Source: Candidatus Abyssobacteria bacterium SURF_5
Lineage (GTDB): Bacteria; Abyssobacteria; SURF-5
DNA: 43,129 nucleotides
Assembly: GCA_003598085.1 (NCBI GenBank)
Contig: QZKU01000113.1
Location: 1 to 43,129, forward strand
Direction: 5' to 3'
The notes beneath the pieces were generated by a model that searched no databases, was not told where the DNA came from, and saw only the letters and a list, made by a program, of their open reading frames with translations. The translations under genes and the position numbers were made by a program. Below are positions 17,650 through 26,292 of this stretch, piece after piece; position 1 is the first letter of the stretch, and each line of letters begins with the position of its first letter.

Positions 17650-18219
17650 ATGACGACTGTGCCGGGAGGCAAACCCGAAGTCAAAATCGGCGGCTGGCTC
17701 AAGGAAGGATGGCAGATATTCAAATCGGACGTCGGAATGTTCCTTCTGGCGAGTCTGATCTACAACGTAATTATCGGCACGTGTCTCGGAGGACTGATCC
17801 TGTACGGCCCGCTGACGTGCGGGATGTGCCTCATGGCGCTGGACCGCATGAAAGGCGGGAAATCGGATATCCGGCGATTCTTCAAAGGCTTTGACTTGTT
17901 TAGCGAGTCCTTTCTGGCCGGATTCTTCTTCTTTCTCCTCGTTTTCGTTGGCCTCTCCCTGGCCAGCGCGCTTATCGGAATCATTATTCTGCTGTTAGCC
18001 CAGGTGATCTTCCTCTTCACATTTCCGTTGATCGCCGATCGCCGAATGCAGTTCACGCTGTTCGCACTTGTGCTGATTCTTGTCCACACAGCCGGTTACG
18101 TTCTGGTGCTGGGATGGCTGATCACGACTCCCATCGCTATCGCGGCTTCAGCAGCTGCATATCGCGACATGTTCGGTCTGGCCGGATTCCCGCCGGATCA
18201 GGATATCGTCTCCGCCTGA
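17650..18219 (+). CDS. Hypothetical membrane protein, YciC/DUF975-like
   Basis: A 189-aa protein with several hydrophobic segments (roughly residues 28-55, 90-125, 130-155 and 150-180). The pattern IGGWLKEGWQIFKSDVGMFL, a PLTCGMCLMALDRMKGG loop and a charged DIRRFFKGFDLF stretch before the next helix is typical of integral membrane proteins of the DUF975/YciC style, whose function is unknown. The ATG follows GAGGTGG. It lies 17 bp after the preceding membrane-protein gene. Confidence 0.75.
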   Translation: MTTVPGGKPEVKIGGWLKEGWQIFKSDVGMFLLASLIYNVIIGTCLGGLILYGPLTCGMCLMALDRMKGGKSDIRRFFKGFDLFSESFLAGFFFFLLVFVGLSLASALIGIIILLLAQVIFLFTFPLIADRRMQFTLFALVLILVHTAGYVLVLGWLITTPIAIAASAAAYRDMFGLAGFPPDQDIVSA

Positions 18220-18233
18220 AGAAAGGGTTTAGC

Positions 18234-18740
18234 GTGAGATTCCCCTCGCCCTGCATACTGCCATCATCTGAAGATAAGAAGCTTCTTGCAGATGATGCGT
18301 CCCCGCCCATTCAAAATAATCGCGCACTCATGGTGCGCCTTCTGAACATCTTCACTGCGGCGGCGCTTGCAGCCGCCCTGCTGCTCTCATATCGGCTGAA
18401 GCCCGATCCGCGCGGTCTTGGGACTCACGAACAACTCCTGCTGCACCCGTGCAATTTTTATTCCCAAACCGGCCTTCCCTGCCCTTCCTGCGGAATGACC
18501 ACCGCGTTCGCTCACATGGCTCGGGCAGAATTTCGGGATGCTTTCTTGGCCCAGCCGCTTGGGGCCTTGGGGTTTCTCATGTGCATCCTCTTCTTGCCGG
18601 TCTTTCTTTTTGCCGCATTCAATGGAAGCAACCCTTGGCTCAAAGTCAAGCAGCTTCCGTTGAAACCGCTGAGCTGGCTTTCAGGAATCCTCTTCCTGCT
18701 GGCATGGGTATTCAAGCTGTCGGTCTTCCTGATCCGATGA
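18234..18740 (+). CDS. DUF2752 family membrane protein
   Basis: A 168-aa protein. The hallmark is the loop HPCNFYSQTGLPCPSCGMTT between membrane helices, matching DUF2752 (C..x..TGLPCPxCGxT). Hydrophobic segments lie near residues 36-52, 105-130 and 142-165. The function of the family is unknown; conserved cysteines suggest metal or redox chemistry (inference). GTG 18234 is chosen because GAAAGGG lies 6 nt before it and it starts 14 bp after the previous stop; an internal ATG at 18330 is an alternative with no ribosome binding site. Confidence 0.8.
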   Translation: MRFPSPCILPSSEDKKLLADDASPPIQNNRALMVRLLNIFTAAALAAALLLSYRLKPDPRGLGTHEQLLLHPCNFYSQTGLPCPSCGMTTAFAHMARAEFRDAFLAQPLGALGFLMCILFLPVFLFAAFNGSNPWLKVKQLPLKPLSWLSGILFLLAWVFKLSVFLIR

Positions 18741-18763
18741 ACCGGGTCTGTCAATAAGATCCT

Positions 18764-19108
18764 ATGAATTCGACGTCCGACAGACACAACGCCCCTCAAG
18801 AGCCGTACCCTGTGTATCCCCCGCATTCGGCGTCCTCGCCCGGCGGATACGCAATCGCATCATTGGTCCTTGGTATACTTTCCTTTGCCGTTTGCGGCCC
18901 CTGCGCCGGAATACCCGCATTCATCATCGGATTGACGGAACTTACAAGAATAAAGCGGGGAGCGGCTCCTCCCGAAGGAAAACCGTTTGCTCTGGCCGGA
19001 GCTATTCTGGGCGGAATAAATTCTGCGCTTCTCATTTTTGGTATACTACTGTATCTGGCAATTGCACTGTTCATCATCATCGTCGGCTTTCGGGAAGGTA
19101 GATACTAG
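18764..19108 (+). CDS. DUF4190 family small membrane protein
   Basis: A 114-aa protein with a Pro/Ser-rich N-terminus (PYPVYPPHSASSPGGYA) followed by two hydrophobic segments (about residues 30-57 and 75-108) and the pattern ASLVLGILSF...PAFIIGLTELTRIKRG, typical of DUF4190 proteins. The function is unknown. It lies 23 bp after the DUF2752 gene and closes a run of four small membrane-protein genes on one strand. The pairing of DUF4190 and DUF2752 neighbours is seen in many bacteria (recalled). Confidence 0.8.
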   Translation: MNSTSDRHNAPQEPYPVYPPHSASSPGGYAIASLVLGILSFAVCGPCAGIPAFIIGLTELTRIKRGAAPPEGKPFALAGAILGGINSALLIFGILLYLAIALFIIIVGFREGRY

Positions 19109-19145
19109 ACAGGGCGCTGAATCAATCCGCCCAAGGGAACGCAAA

Positions 19146-20735
19146 ATGCTCTTGTTACACAATGCGAATGTCATGACCTTGAACCCGGCACAGCCGCATG
19201 CCGGCGCTGTCCTGATTGACGGCTCTCGAATCAAAGCCGTGGGCGCATACGATCAACTGGCCGCTCAATGCGGCCCCGAATGCGAGAAAATGGACCTCGC
19301 CGGGATGACGGTGCTCCCGGGATTCATCGATTGCCACATGCACCCCATCCTGCTGGCGTTCTTCCAAATGAACCTCGACCTTAATGGCGTTCGCTCGATG
19401 GCCGAGCTGTTTAAGCGCCTGGCGGATAAGACTTCCGGCGCTACGCCCGACCAGTGGATTCTCGGGCTCCGCTTCAATGAGGAGGGCCTTGCCGAACAAC
19501 GCCTCCCGACGCTCGGGGAACTGGACCGTGAAATCCCGGACCATCCGCTCATTATTCTCCGTTACTGCGGACATCTTGCCGTCGCCAACTCGCGAGCCCT
19601 TGCGTTCGCCGGCATCACCGCCGACACCCCGAACCCGCATGGGGGGGAAATCGAACGAGATGCGAATGGCAGACTCACCGGAGTCGTGCGCGAGACGGCA
19701 GTTTCCCTTCTTACCGACAATGTCCCGCCGCCCGATTGGGACTCTTTCATGCAGGCGGCCGAGCAGACGTTCCAACAGCTTGCCGCCTATGGAGTCACCG
19801 GCATACATGGCATCCTGCAAACCAGCGGGAATGGGCCGTCAGGCAATTTGGGGTATCTGGAAATAAGCGCCCTCAAGGCGCTTCGCAATAAAATCCCGCA
19901 GCGCCTGTACCTCATGATCATGACGACCGAGGCTTCCGATATCGAGCAGGCCAGGGCGAGCGAGCTTCACGATGAAAGCCCCGACTCGACCTGCAAGGTG
20001 GGCGCGTGGAAGATCATCTGCGACGGCTCGCTGGGCGGACATTCGGCCGTAATGTACGAGCCGTACAGCGACGCGCCGGCCATGAGCGGAATCATGGTAT
20101 GGTCGGAACAAGAACTTGAGAAAATGATTTTCGAGGCGCACCGCAGCGGCATCCAGCTCGCGATTCATTGTATTGGAGATCGCATGAGCGACATCGTCAT
20201 CCGGATTCTCGAGCGCGCCCTCGCCGAACACCCGCGCGAAAACCATCGGCACCGGATCGAACACGCATCCGTCATCACGCCTGACCTCATCCAACGCGCT
20301 CGAAGGCTGGGCGTCATCCTCTCGGTGCAGCCGCCGTTCATTTATTCCGAACGCGAATGGCTCGGCAAACGGGTTGGCAAGAGATTACGCAACGTCTATC
20401 CGTTTCATTCGCTCCTCGAGCACGGGCTAACCGTCTGCGCCGGCTCGGATGCGCCGATCGAGGTGCCAGACCCAATCCTCGGCATCTATTCCGCGGCCAA
20501 TCGCCTGGGCGTGACCCCCGAGGAAGCCGTCGGCGTCGACGACGCTATCCGCATGTACACCTCAAATGCAGCTTACGCCGCGTTCGAAGAGAACACCAAG
20601 GGAACAATAGAAGCCGGAAAACTCGCCGACCTGGTCGTCCTGTCCCAGAACCCGTTGGCGATCCCCGCACCCCGCCTGCGTGAGATATCGGTCGAAATGA
20701 CCATGGTCGGCGGAAAAGTGATATTTTCACGGTAG
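19146..20735 (+). CDS. YtcJ-like metal-dependent amidohydrolase
   Basis: A 529-aa member of the amidohydrolase_3 family, hydrolysing amide or related C-N bonds in an unknown substrate. Metal-site signatures are present: GFIDCHMHP (His64, His66), IQLAIHCIGD (later His), HRIEHASVI (His) and CAGSDAPIE (Asp). An N-terminal beta segment (MLLLHNANVMTL...GAVLIDGSRIKAVG) and a C-terminal GTIEAGKLADLVVLSQNP segment complete the composite domain. No signal peptide is visible. ATG 19146 is chosen because the family start aligns there and AAGGGAA precedes it; an upstream in-frame extension overlaps the DUF4190 gene. Confidence 0.9.
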   Translation: MLLLHNANVMTLNPAQPHAGAVLIDGSRIKAVGAYDQLAAQCGPECEKMDLAGMTVLPGFIDCHMHPILLAFFQMNLDLNGVRSMAELFKRLADKTSGATPDQWILGLRFNEEGLAEQRLPTLGELDREIPDHPLIILRYCGHLAVANSRALAFAGITADTPNPHGGEIERDANGRLTGVVRETAVSLLTDNVPPPDWDSFMQAAEQTFQQLAAYGVTGIHGILQTSGNGPSGNLGYLEISALKALRNKIPQRLYLMIMTTEASDIEQARASELHDESPDSTCKVGAWKIICDGSLGGHSAVMYEPYSDAPAMSGIMVWSEQELEKMIFEAHRSGIQLAIHCIGDRMSDIVIRILERALAEHPRENHRHRIEHASVITPDLIQRARRLGVILSVQPPFIYSEREWLGKRVGKRLRNVYPFHSLLEHGLTVCAGSDAPIEVPDPILGIYSAANRLGVTPEEAVGVDDAIRMYTSNAAYAAFEENTKGTIEAGKLADLVVLSQNPLAIPAPRLREISVEMTMVGGKVIFSR

Positions 20736-20832
20736 GAGGGCAAACTGCGGCGACGCCTGCCCGTTTCTCCCCGCCAAAGAGCGAATCGATTGCGCCAGCT
20801 TTTGGGGTCGCCCATTTTGTCCTGATGAACCT

Positions 20833-20862
20833 TTGACACTTCGAACATCCAATGAATATAAT
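20833..20862 (+). promoter_or_regulatory. Sigma70 promoter with consensus hexamers before the DUF2088 gene
   Basis: TTGACA (20833-20838), an 18-bp spacer and TATAAT (20857-20862). Both hexamers are perfect. The start site would be near 20869, about 44 nt before ATG 20913. Confidence 0.8.
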
Positions 20863-20912
20863 CAAATCCCGCCTGGGTTCTCTCTGCTTTGTTAAAGGAG
20901 GAGATGTTTCGC

Positions 20913-22334
20913 ATGAACCGCAAGAAGCTTTTTGTGGACAGATGGGACGAGCCGATCGAGATATCGGTGCCTGCTTCCTCAGTCGTAATTCAGGCCGAAC
21001 CGAAACCGGATTATCCCGCCCTCGAGGATCCCGTCGCCGCCATTCGCGACGCCCTCGCCAATCCGCTCGGAATGCCGCCGCTGCGCGATCTGGTCGGCAG
21101 CTCAAGCAAAGTCGCCATCGCTTTCGACGACCCGCTCAAGTACGGCCCAAAACACCTTGCCGTCCCCGTTCTCCTCGATGAACTCGAGCATGCTGGCGTA
21201 AAGAGAAAAAACATAACCTTGATAAGCGCAAACGGGACGCATGACAAACCGCCGAAGGAGGACTTCACAGGCTTCTATCGCGGCCAATATCCGGTTCTCC
21301 CCGATGAGATCGTTGAGGAATTCTGGCCCGACCGTTTTCTGAATCACGACGCGCACGATCCGGCGGGCCTCATCAATATGGGAACGTCTCGCATGGGCGA
21401 TCTTGTCGAGCACAACAAGATTCTCATCGAATCGGACCTCACGGTATACGTGGGCTCTGTTTTTCCGCTCATCTGGGGCGGCTACAGCGGAGAGGGGGTC
21501 GTCATTGGGCTGGGGAGCGCGCGCAGTATCTACTCACACCACAAGTTCTCCGTTATCGGCGCGCCGGACTCCGTCCACAGCGATCCCCGCATGCACGGAT
21601 ATCGCCGTCACAAAGACGCCGTCATGGATAAAATCGAGGAGTACATCGGCAAGAAAATATTCTATTTGAATGGGGTGCCCGATCCGACGGGCAACTGGGC
21701 GGGTTTCTTTGCGGGCCATTACAAGGCGATTCAGCAGCCGCAGTGGGAATGCGCCGACCGCCAGCATCTGCACGGCTCACCTCAGGCCGACGTTATTATC
21801 GCGGGTATGGCGAAATACCTCTTGTACGGCGACACCCGAAACCCTATCGTCAATATTGTCGGCGCAACGACGATCATGCGAAGCTGGCGCAATAAGCCGG
21901 TTCTCAGGAAGGGCGGCGTGATCATTCTGGTCAGCAAGTGCGATGGCTGCATTGATCCCGTGAAACATCCATCCTACATTCATGCGCTCGACCTGTTCGA
22001 AAAGTCGGGGTCTGCCGAAGCTCTCGAGAAAAACCATCTCGATAGTCTCATAAGAAATGAGGAACTGCTCGACCGCTATCATAATCGCAGCGCGTATTCC
22101 CCCGTTCATCCCATATGGCTGTTCAACGAAAACCAGTATGCGCTCGACCACGCCGCTAAAGTTATTATAGCGACGGCTGAAAACCCTGACGCGCCGGCAC
22201 GCGTCGGCGCTGAATACGCTCCGACCGTGGATGATGCGCTCGAACGGGCGGGCGGAATCACAGGGGCCGACTCCCGAATCCTCGTCCTGCCGAACTATTT
22301 TTCATACGTACCAATCCTTTTTTTGGTGGAATGA
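20913..22334 (+). CDS. LarA-like (DUF2088) protein with altered active site
   Basis: A 473-aa homologue of the nickel-pincer lactate racemase LarA fold. The motif ISANGTHDKPP places His110 at the position of LarA His108. Other positions differ: the usual D-x-T-R is DDPLK (residues 72-76), the P-H before the glycine loop is PL (186), and GYSGGGK is GYSGEGV (191-196), so the lysine that holds the pincer cofactor is replaced by Val. HH at 209-210 may correspond to the nickel-ligand His. It is therefore unlikely to be a standard lactate racemase. ATG 20913 is chosen from AAAGGAGG about 10 nt upstream; ATG 20904 is possible. It heads an operon with the SDR gene 10 bp downstream, so its substrate may be a hydroxy-acid or related alcohol (inference). 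Confidence 0.82.
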   Translation: MNRKKLFVDRWDEPIEISVPASSVVIQAEPKPDYPALEDPVAAIRDALANPLGMPPLRDLVGSSSKVAIAFDDPLKYGPKHLAVPVLLDELEHAGVKRKNITLISANGTHDKPPKEDFTGFYRGQYPVLPDEIVEEFWPDRFLNHDAHDPAGLINMGTSRMGDLVEHNKILIESDLTVYVGSVFPLIWGGYSGEGVVIGLGSARSIYSHHKFSVIGAPDSVHSDPRMHGYRRHKDAVMDKIEEYIGKKIFYLNGVPDPTGNWAGFFAGHYKAIQQPQWECADRQHLHGSPQADVIIAGMAKYLLYGDTRNPIVNIVGATTIMRSWRNKPVLRKGGVIILVSKCDGCIDPVKHPSYIHALDLFEKSGSAEALEKNHLDSLIRNEELLDRYHNRSAYSPVHPIWLFNENQYALDHAAKVIIATAENPDAPARVGAEYAPTVDDALERAGGITGADSRILVLPNYFSYVPILFLVE

Positions 22335-22344
22335 AAGGAATGAG

Positions 22345-23160
22345 ATGGAACTGAAAGGCAAGTGCGCCCTGGTAACCGGCGGCGCGAGAGGACTGGGTAA
22401 AGCGATCGCACTGTCGCTTGCCGCCGAAGGAGTTCATGTCGCCGTCGCAGATATCGGCGCCAAACCGAAGAATGCCCCCGATTATCAGCTCTCAGGCGAA
22501 ACTCAACTCGAGGCGGCCGCCCGCGAAGTCGCCGCGGGGGGTGTTCGCTCGCTCGCCATACGAGCCGATATCACCGATTACTCCCAGGTGCAAGACATGC
22601 TGGCGCAAACACTCGACGGGCTCGGCGGATTGCATATCCTCGTCAATAATGCCGGCATCATAATCGCCGCTCCCGTTCTGGCCATGGATGAGTCGCAATG
22701 GGACGCGGTTCTGAACGTGAACCTGAAAGGAACGTTCCTCTGCTGCAAGGCCGTCGCCTCACACATGATCGACCAGCGGCTCGGACGCATCATCAATATC
22801 TCCTCGATCGCGGGCAAGCGGGGACATGGGGGCGTCGCCGCATACGGAGCATCAAAGGCGGGCGTCATTTCCCTCACCCAATCGCTGGCCGAAGAACTGG
22901 GCCCTTTCAATGTGACGGTAAATGCGGTTTGTCCGGGCTATCTTAAGACCTCGATGTGGACCGACTGCCTCTCCCCTGCCGCGGCAACCGTTCTGGGGGT
23001 CGACCTCGAGCATGCATTTGAAGAATTCGTCAAGCGCCAAACAGTTCTGGGCCGCCCGCAGACCCCCGAAGACATCGGCCAGGGCGTCGTATTTTTGTGC
23101 AAGGCGGATAACATCACCGGAATCGCCTTGAACATCGCGGGAGGAGCCGAGGTTATATGA
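22345..23160 (+). CDS. Short-chain dehydrogenase/reductase (SDR)
   Basis: A 271-aa classical SDR, an NAD(P)-dependent oxidoreductase of alcohols or ketones. Visible motifs: TGGARGLG (11-18) for cofactor binding, NNAG (101-104), a catalytic Ser in NISS (151-154) and YGASK (Tyr167, Lys171), followed by NAVCPGYLKT. The length is normal for the family. ATG 22345 follows AAAGGAA and lies 10 bp after the DUF2088 gene, so the two are co-transcribed and may act on the same substrate. The substrate cannot be told from sequence. Confidence 0.92.
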   Translation: MELKGKCALVTGGARGLGKAIALSLAAEGVHVAVADIGAKPKNAPDYQLSGETQLEAAAREVAAGGVRSLAIRADITDYSQVQDMLAQTLDGLGGLHILVNNAGIIIAAPVLAMDESQWDAVLNVNLKGTFLCCKAVASHMIDQRLGRIINISSIAGKRGHGGVAAYGASKAGVISLTQSLAEELGPFNVTVNAVCPGYLKTSMWTDCLSPAAATVLGVDLEHAFEEFVKRQTVLGRPQTPEDIGQGVVFLCKADNITGIALNIAGGAEVI

Positions 23161-23180
23161 TCCGTTCGAGCGGCCTGACT

Positions 23181-23810
23181 TCATTCGCCGCTTCCCAGTT
23201 TCAAGGTTCCAGGTACGGGCAAAATAATTCGACCTTCATCCGGCGTCCCGGTTTCAAGAAATCTTTCGCCAAGATAGTAGACGCCGACCAGCGCACACGT
23301 CACCGCATCCAGTTCGTCAAGCGACAACGATTCCACTCCTTCCAATGCTATTCCCGCCCCCTTTAAAAATGACCGTATGCCCTTCTGCACCTGTGTCCGT
23401 TTAATTCTCCAGATCGTTTGCGCGGCATGCGGGAACGTCTCTATCACCTCAAAACCGCTGCGACTAAATTCCTGTTTCAGCATCATTCCCCGTTCAGTCA
23501 ATCTGCGCATCGGCCCGATCGTCAACGGCAGAATCCTGATGCCAAGGTTTCTTACTTCAAGATCGCATCTCCTGAAATGCTTGCCGCTGGCGGCGCATGC
23601 GCATTCGGATTTCAAACAGCAACGGCCTTCCGGCAGACTCAATGGCGCATCGACCACGATCAGACGGATTCCCGGAACTGCCGCAGCGAGGATGTCGTCA
23701 TCCGAATAAAGCACCCGCGCGACAGCTTTTCCGCCGGTGAGAAGGCATATGCCGGTCGGCCTGCGAGGAGAAGCGGCTAAATCGATTCCGAGAATCGCTG
23801 TTGTACTCAT
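23181..23810 (-). CDS. DUF429 family protein (predicted RNase H-like fold)
   Basis: A 209-aa protein. It opens with the acidic motif GIDLAASPRRPTG, followed by VVDAPLSLP, a Cys/Arg-rich LKSECACAASGKHFRRCD stretch, IETFPHAAQ and a late DELDAVTCALVG. These are the hallmark segments of DUF429, predicted to be RNase H-fold nucleases of unknown role. It is convergent with the SDR gene (20 bp between stops) and divergent from the acyl-CoA dehydrogenase. The ATG follows AAGGTG. Confidence 0.85.
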   Translation of the reverse strand: MSTTAILGIDLAASPRRPTGICLLTGGKAVARVLYSDDDILAAAVPGIRLIVVDAPLSLPEGRCCLKSECACAASGKHFRRCDLEVRNLGIRILPLTIGPMRRLTERGMMLKQEFSRSGFEVIETFPHAAQTIWRIKRTQVQKGIRSFLKGAGIALEGVESLSLDELDAVTCALVGVYYLGERFLETGTPDEGRIILPVPGTLKLGSGE

Positions 23811-23869
23811 TGCACCTTACTTTACCAAATATTCGAACGAAAAGCCGCCGAAGCAAAAGCCGATACTCA

Positions 23870-23898
23870 TTGACAGTCTCGCCGGTCTTTGCTAGAAT
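23870..23898 (+). promoter_or_regulatory. Near-consensus sigma70 promoter of the acyl-CoA dehydrogenase gene
   Basis: TTGACA (23870-23875), a 17-bp spacer and TAGAAT (23893-23898), 11 of 12 consensus matches. The start site would be near 23905, giving a leader of about 108 nt before GTG 24013. Confidence 0.8.
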
Positions 23899-24012
23899 TC
23901 ATCCTGGACATCGGGCTCAATCCAAATGCTTGTCCTCCTGTACCCTACGATTGATCCGAATCCGGCGATAAAACCACCCCAACGCATCAAGGAGAGGATA
24001 AAGGAGAGAACA

Positions 24013-25173
24013 GTGGACTTCGAACTATCCGAAGAACTCAGCATCCTGGAGCAAACGGCCCGCGATTTCGCGCTGAAAGAACTTGCTCCGGGCGCCATCG
24101 AGCGGGATGCGACGCGAGAGTATCCGCTGGACATCATGAAAAAGCTCGCCCCTCTCGGTTTCCTCGGGATCATGGTGCCGGAGGAATACGGCGGAGCGGG
24201 CATGAGCGCGCTCGCCTACAGCATCATCATGGAGGAGATCGCGCGATGGGACGCATCGGTCGCGCTGAACATGGCCGCGCAAAACTCGCTGTGCCTCGGC
24301 CACCTCATGGTCGCCGCCAATGAAGAGCAGAAACAAAAATACGTTGCCCCGCTCGCAAGCGGCCAGAAGCTTGGCGCCTGGGGTTTGACCGAGCCGGGAT
24401 CGGGCAGCGACGCCGCCGGCATGCGCACCCATGCCAAAATGGACGGTGACGAATGGGTCCTGAACGGCTCGAAGATGTTCATCACGCAAGGCGCTGTCGC
24501 CGATATCATCGTCATCATGGCGGTCACCGGCGAGGGAGACAGAAAGCGGCCGATCTCCGCCTTCATCCTCGAAACCGGCCGAAACGGAACTGCAACTCCC
24601 GGATTCTCCGCCCGGAAAATCCTTAACAAGCTCGGAATGCACGCCAGCGATACCGCCGAGCTGGTTCTCGAGGACGTGCGCGTGCCGCGCGATTGCCTCC
24701 TGGGAAAAGAAGGAGAGGGATTTACCGACACCTTAAAGGTGCTCACCAGCGGTCGTATCGGTATCGGAGCGATTTCTGTCGGCATCGCCCGCGGCGCGCT
24801 CGAAGACAGCGTTCAGTACGCCAAGCAGCGCGAACAATTCGGCAAGCCGATCGCCCAATTCCAGCAGATTCAGTGGATGCTCGCCGACATGGCGGTGCAA
24901 ATCGATGCGGCACGCCTGTTGGTGCGGCGAGCCGCTGCAATGAAAGACGCCGGCGCCACCGTCACGCGAGAAGCCGCTGAGGCGAAGCTTTTCGCATCGG
25001 AAACGGCCACTCGAGCCTCGCTGAATGCGATCCAGATACTCGGCGGATACGGCTACACGTCGGAATTTCATGTTGAACGTTACCTGCGGGATGCAAAGCT
25101 GCTGGAGATCGGCGAGGGAACTTCTCAGATTCAGCGCATCGTTATCGCCAAACACCTGATGCGCGAATTTTGA
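24013..25173 (+). CDS. Acyl-CoA dehydrogenase
   Basis: A 386-aa FAD enzyme oxidising an acyl-CoA to the trans-2-enoyl-CoA and passing electrons to an electron-transfer flavoprotein. It shows the signatures WGLTEPGSGSDAAG and LGGYGYTSEFHVERYLRDAK, and IGEGTSQIQR with the Glu expected to be the catalytic base. The length is standard for short/medium-chain enzymes. GTG 24013 is chosen because AAGGAG lies 6 nt upstream and the protein then begins MDFELSEEL, as the family does; an ATG at 23926 is in frame but has no ribosome binding site. It stands alone on its strand, with no ETF genes beside it, so its chain specificity is unknown. Confidence 0.94.
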   Translation: MDFELSEELSILEQTARDFALKELAPGAIERDATREYPLDIMKKLAPLGFLGIMVPEEYGGAGMSALAYSIIMEEIARWDASVALNMAAQNSLCLGHLMVAANEEQKQKYVAPLASGQKLGAWGLTEPGSGSDAAGMRTHAKMDGDEWVLNGSKMFITQGAVADIIVIMAVTGEGDRKRPISAFILETGRNGTATPGFSARKILNKLGMHASDTAELVLEDVRVPRDCLLGKEGEGFTDTLKVLTSGRIGIGAISVGIARGALEDSVQYAKQREQFGKPIAQFQQIQWMLADMAVQIDAARLLVRRAAAMKDAGATVTREAAEAKLFASETATRASLNAIQILGGYGYTSEFHVERYLRDAKLLEIGEGTSQIQRIVIAKHLMREF

Positions 25174-25218
25174 TGCGTTATACGGAGTATTCCGTTTTCC
25201 GTTCACACATCGCCATTC

Positions 25219-26274
25219 CTATTGAAAGAGCCTTTTGTTGCGGGCTTTCTTGCGCGCGGCTTCAGGCGTGATCGTGCAGCTCTGGACCAGTTCAAGCAAG
25301 TGCTCGTCCAGAATCTGCATCCCGTACCTGCGCCCCGTCTCCATGATCGAGATCATCTGCTCGATTTTTCCTTCGCGAATGGCGTTGGAAATAGCAGGAA
25401 TGCCAATCAGGATTTCGGCGGCGGCGACCATTCCGGAGCCGTCGGCGCGCGTCAGCAGTTGCTGGGCCACAACGCCGGTCAGCGTTTCCGATAGCAGCGT
25501 CCGTACCTGGCTCCTCTGTTCGAAGGGGAACACGTTCACAATCCGGTTGATGGTCTTGGCGGCATTATCGGTGTGAAGGGTTCCGAACACCAGCGCGCCG
25601 GTTTCAGCGGTGGTGAGCGCTGTCGAGATCGTCTCCAGGTCGCGCATCTCGCCCACCATGATCACGTCGGGATCCTGGCGAACCGCCACGCGCAGGGCCG
25701 ATGAGAAACTGTCGGTATGCGGACCCACCTGGCGCTGCGTGATGATGCTGTTGATATTCTTATGCAGGTATTCGATTGGCTCTTCAATCGTGATAATGTG
25801 GCAGTGGCGCGTCTTGTTGACGTAGTCAACCATTGAGGCCAACGTCGTTGTCTTGCCGCTGCCTGAAGGCCCGCACACCAGAATAAAGCCCCGCTGCATC
25901 GACGCCAGTTTCTTCACGCCTTCGGGGAATCCCAATTCTTCCAGTGTCCGAATTTTGGAGGGAATGGCGCGGAACGCGATGGCTATCCCGTGGGACTGCA
26001 TGTAGACGTTGCTTCTGAAACGGGAAACGCCCGGCAGTTCGTACGCCAAGTCGAGCTCGCCCTCATCCTCGAGACTTCTGATCTGCCTGTTCGTCAGAAT
26101 CTCGTAGACCAGCGGGCGCAAAATGTCGTCCGTCATGACATCGCAATTGTTGCCGAAAGTGATCGGCATCAGCTCTCCGTGCACCCGGACAACAGCCCGC
26201 GAGCCCGACATCAGCATCAAATCCGATCCGTCTTTCTCAACCAGAAATTCGAGAAATCTATCTATTTCAGCCAC
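25219..26274 (-). CDS. pilT: PilT-like twitching ATPase, type 1 (fourth gene of the operon)
   Basis: A 351-aa hexameric secretion ATPase of the PilT type, which powers type IV pilus retraction at the inner membrane. Motifs: Walker A GPSGSGKT (135-142), Asp box IITIEEPIEY (160-169), Walker B DPDVIMVGEMRD (201-212), His box AETGALVFGTLHT (223-235), and the C-terminal AISNAIRE, close to the PilT hallmark AIRNLIRE. The start is GTG with GAGGTCG upstream. It opens MAEIDRFLEFLVEKDGSDL and is closest in pattern to the gene at 27414. It ends 45 bp from the convergent acyl-CoA dehydrogenase. Confidence 0.92.
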   Translation of the reverse strand: MAEIDRFLEFLVEKDGSDLMLMSGSRAVVRVHGELMPITFGNNCDVMTDDILRPLVYEILTNRQIRSLEDEGELDLAYELPGVSRFRSNVYMQSHGIAIAFRAIPSKIRTLEELGFPEGVKKLASMQRGFILVCGPSGSGKTTTLASMVDYVNKTRHCHIITIEEPIEYLHKNINSIITQRQVGPHTDSFSSALRVAVRQDPDVIMVGEMRDLETISTALTTAETGALVFGTLHTDNAAKTINRIVNVFPFEQRSQVRTLLSETLTGVVAQQLLTRADGSGMVAAAEILIGIPAISNAIREGKIEQMISIMETGRRYGMQILDEHLLELVQSCTITPEAARKKARNKRLFQ

Positions 26275-26292
26275 TAGTCGACCTCGATCGTT

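Noticed and set aside
23926-24012. Longer acyl-CoA dehydrogenase start at ATG 23926
   Set aside because: No ribosome binding site; GTG 24013 has AAGGAG at 6 nt and gives the family-typical MDFELSEEL start.
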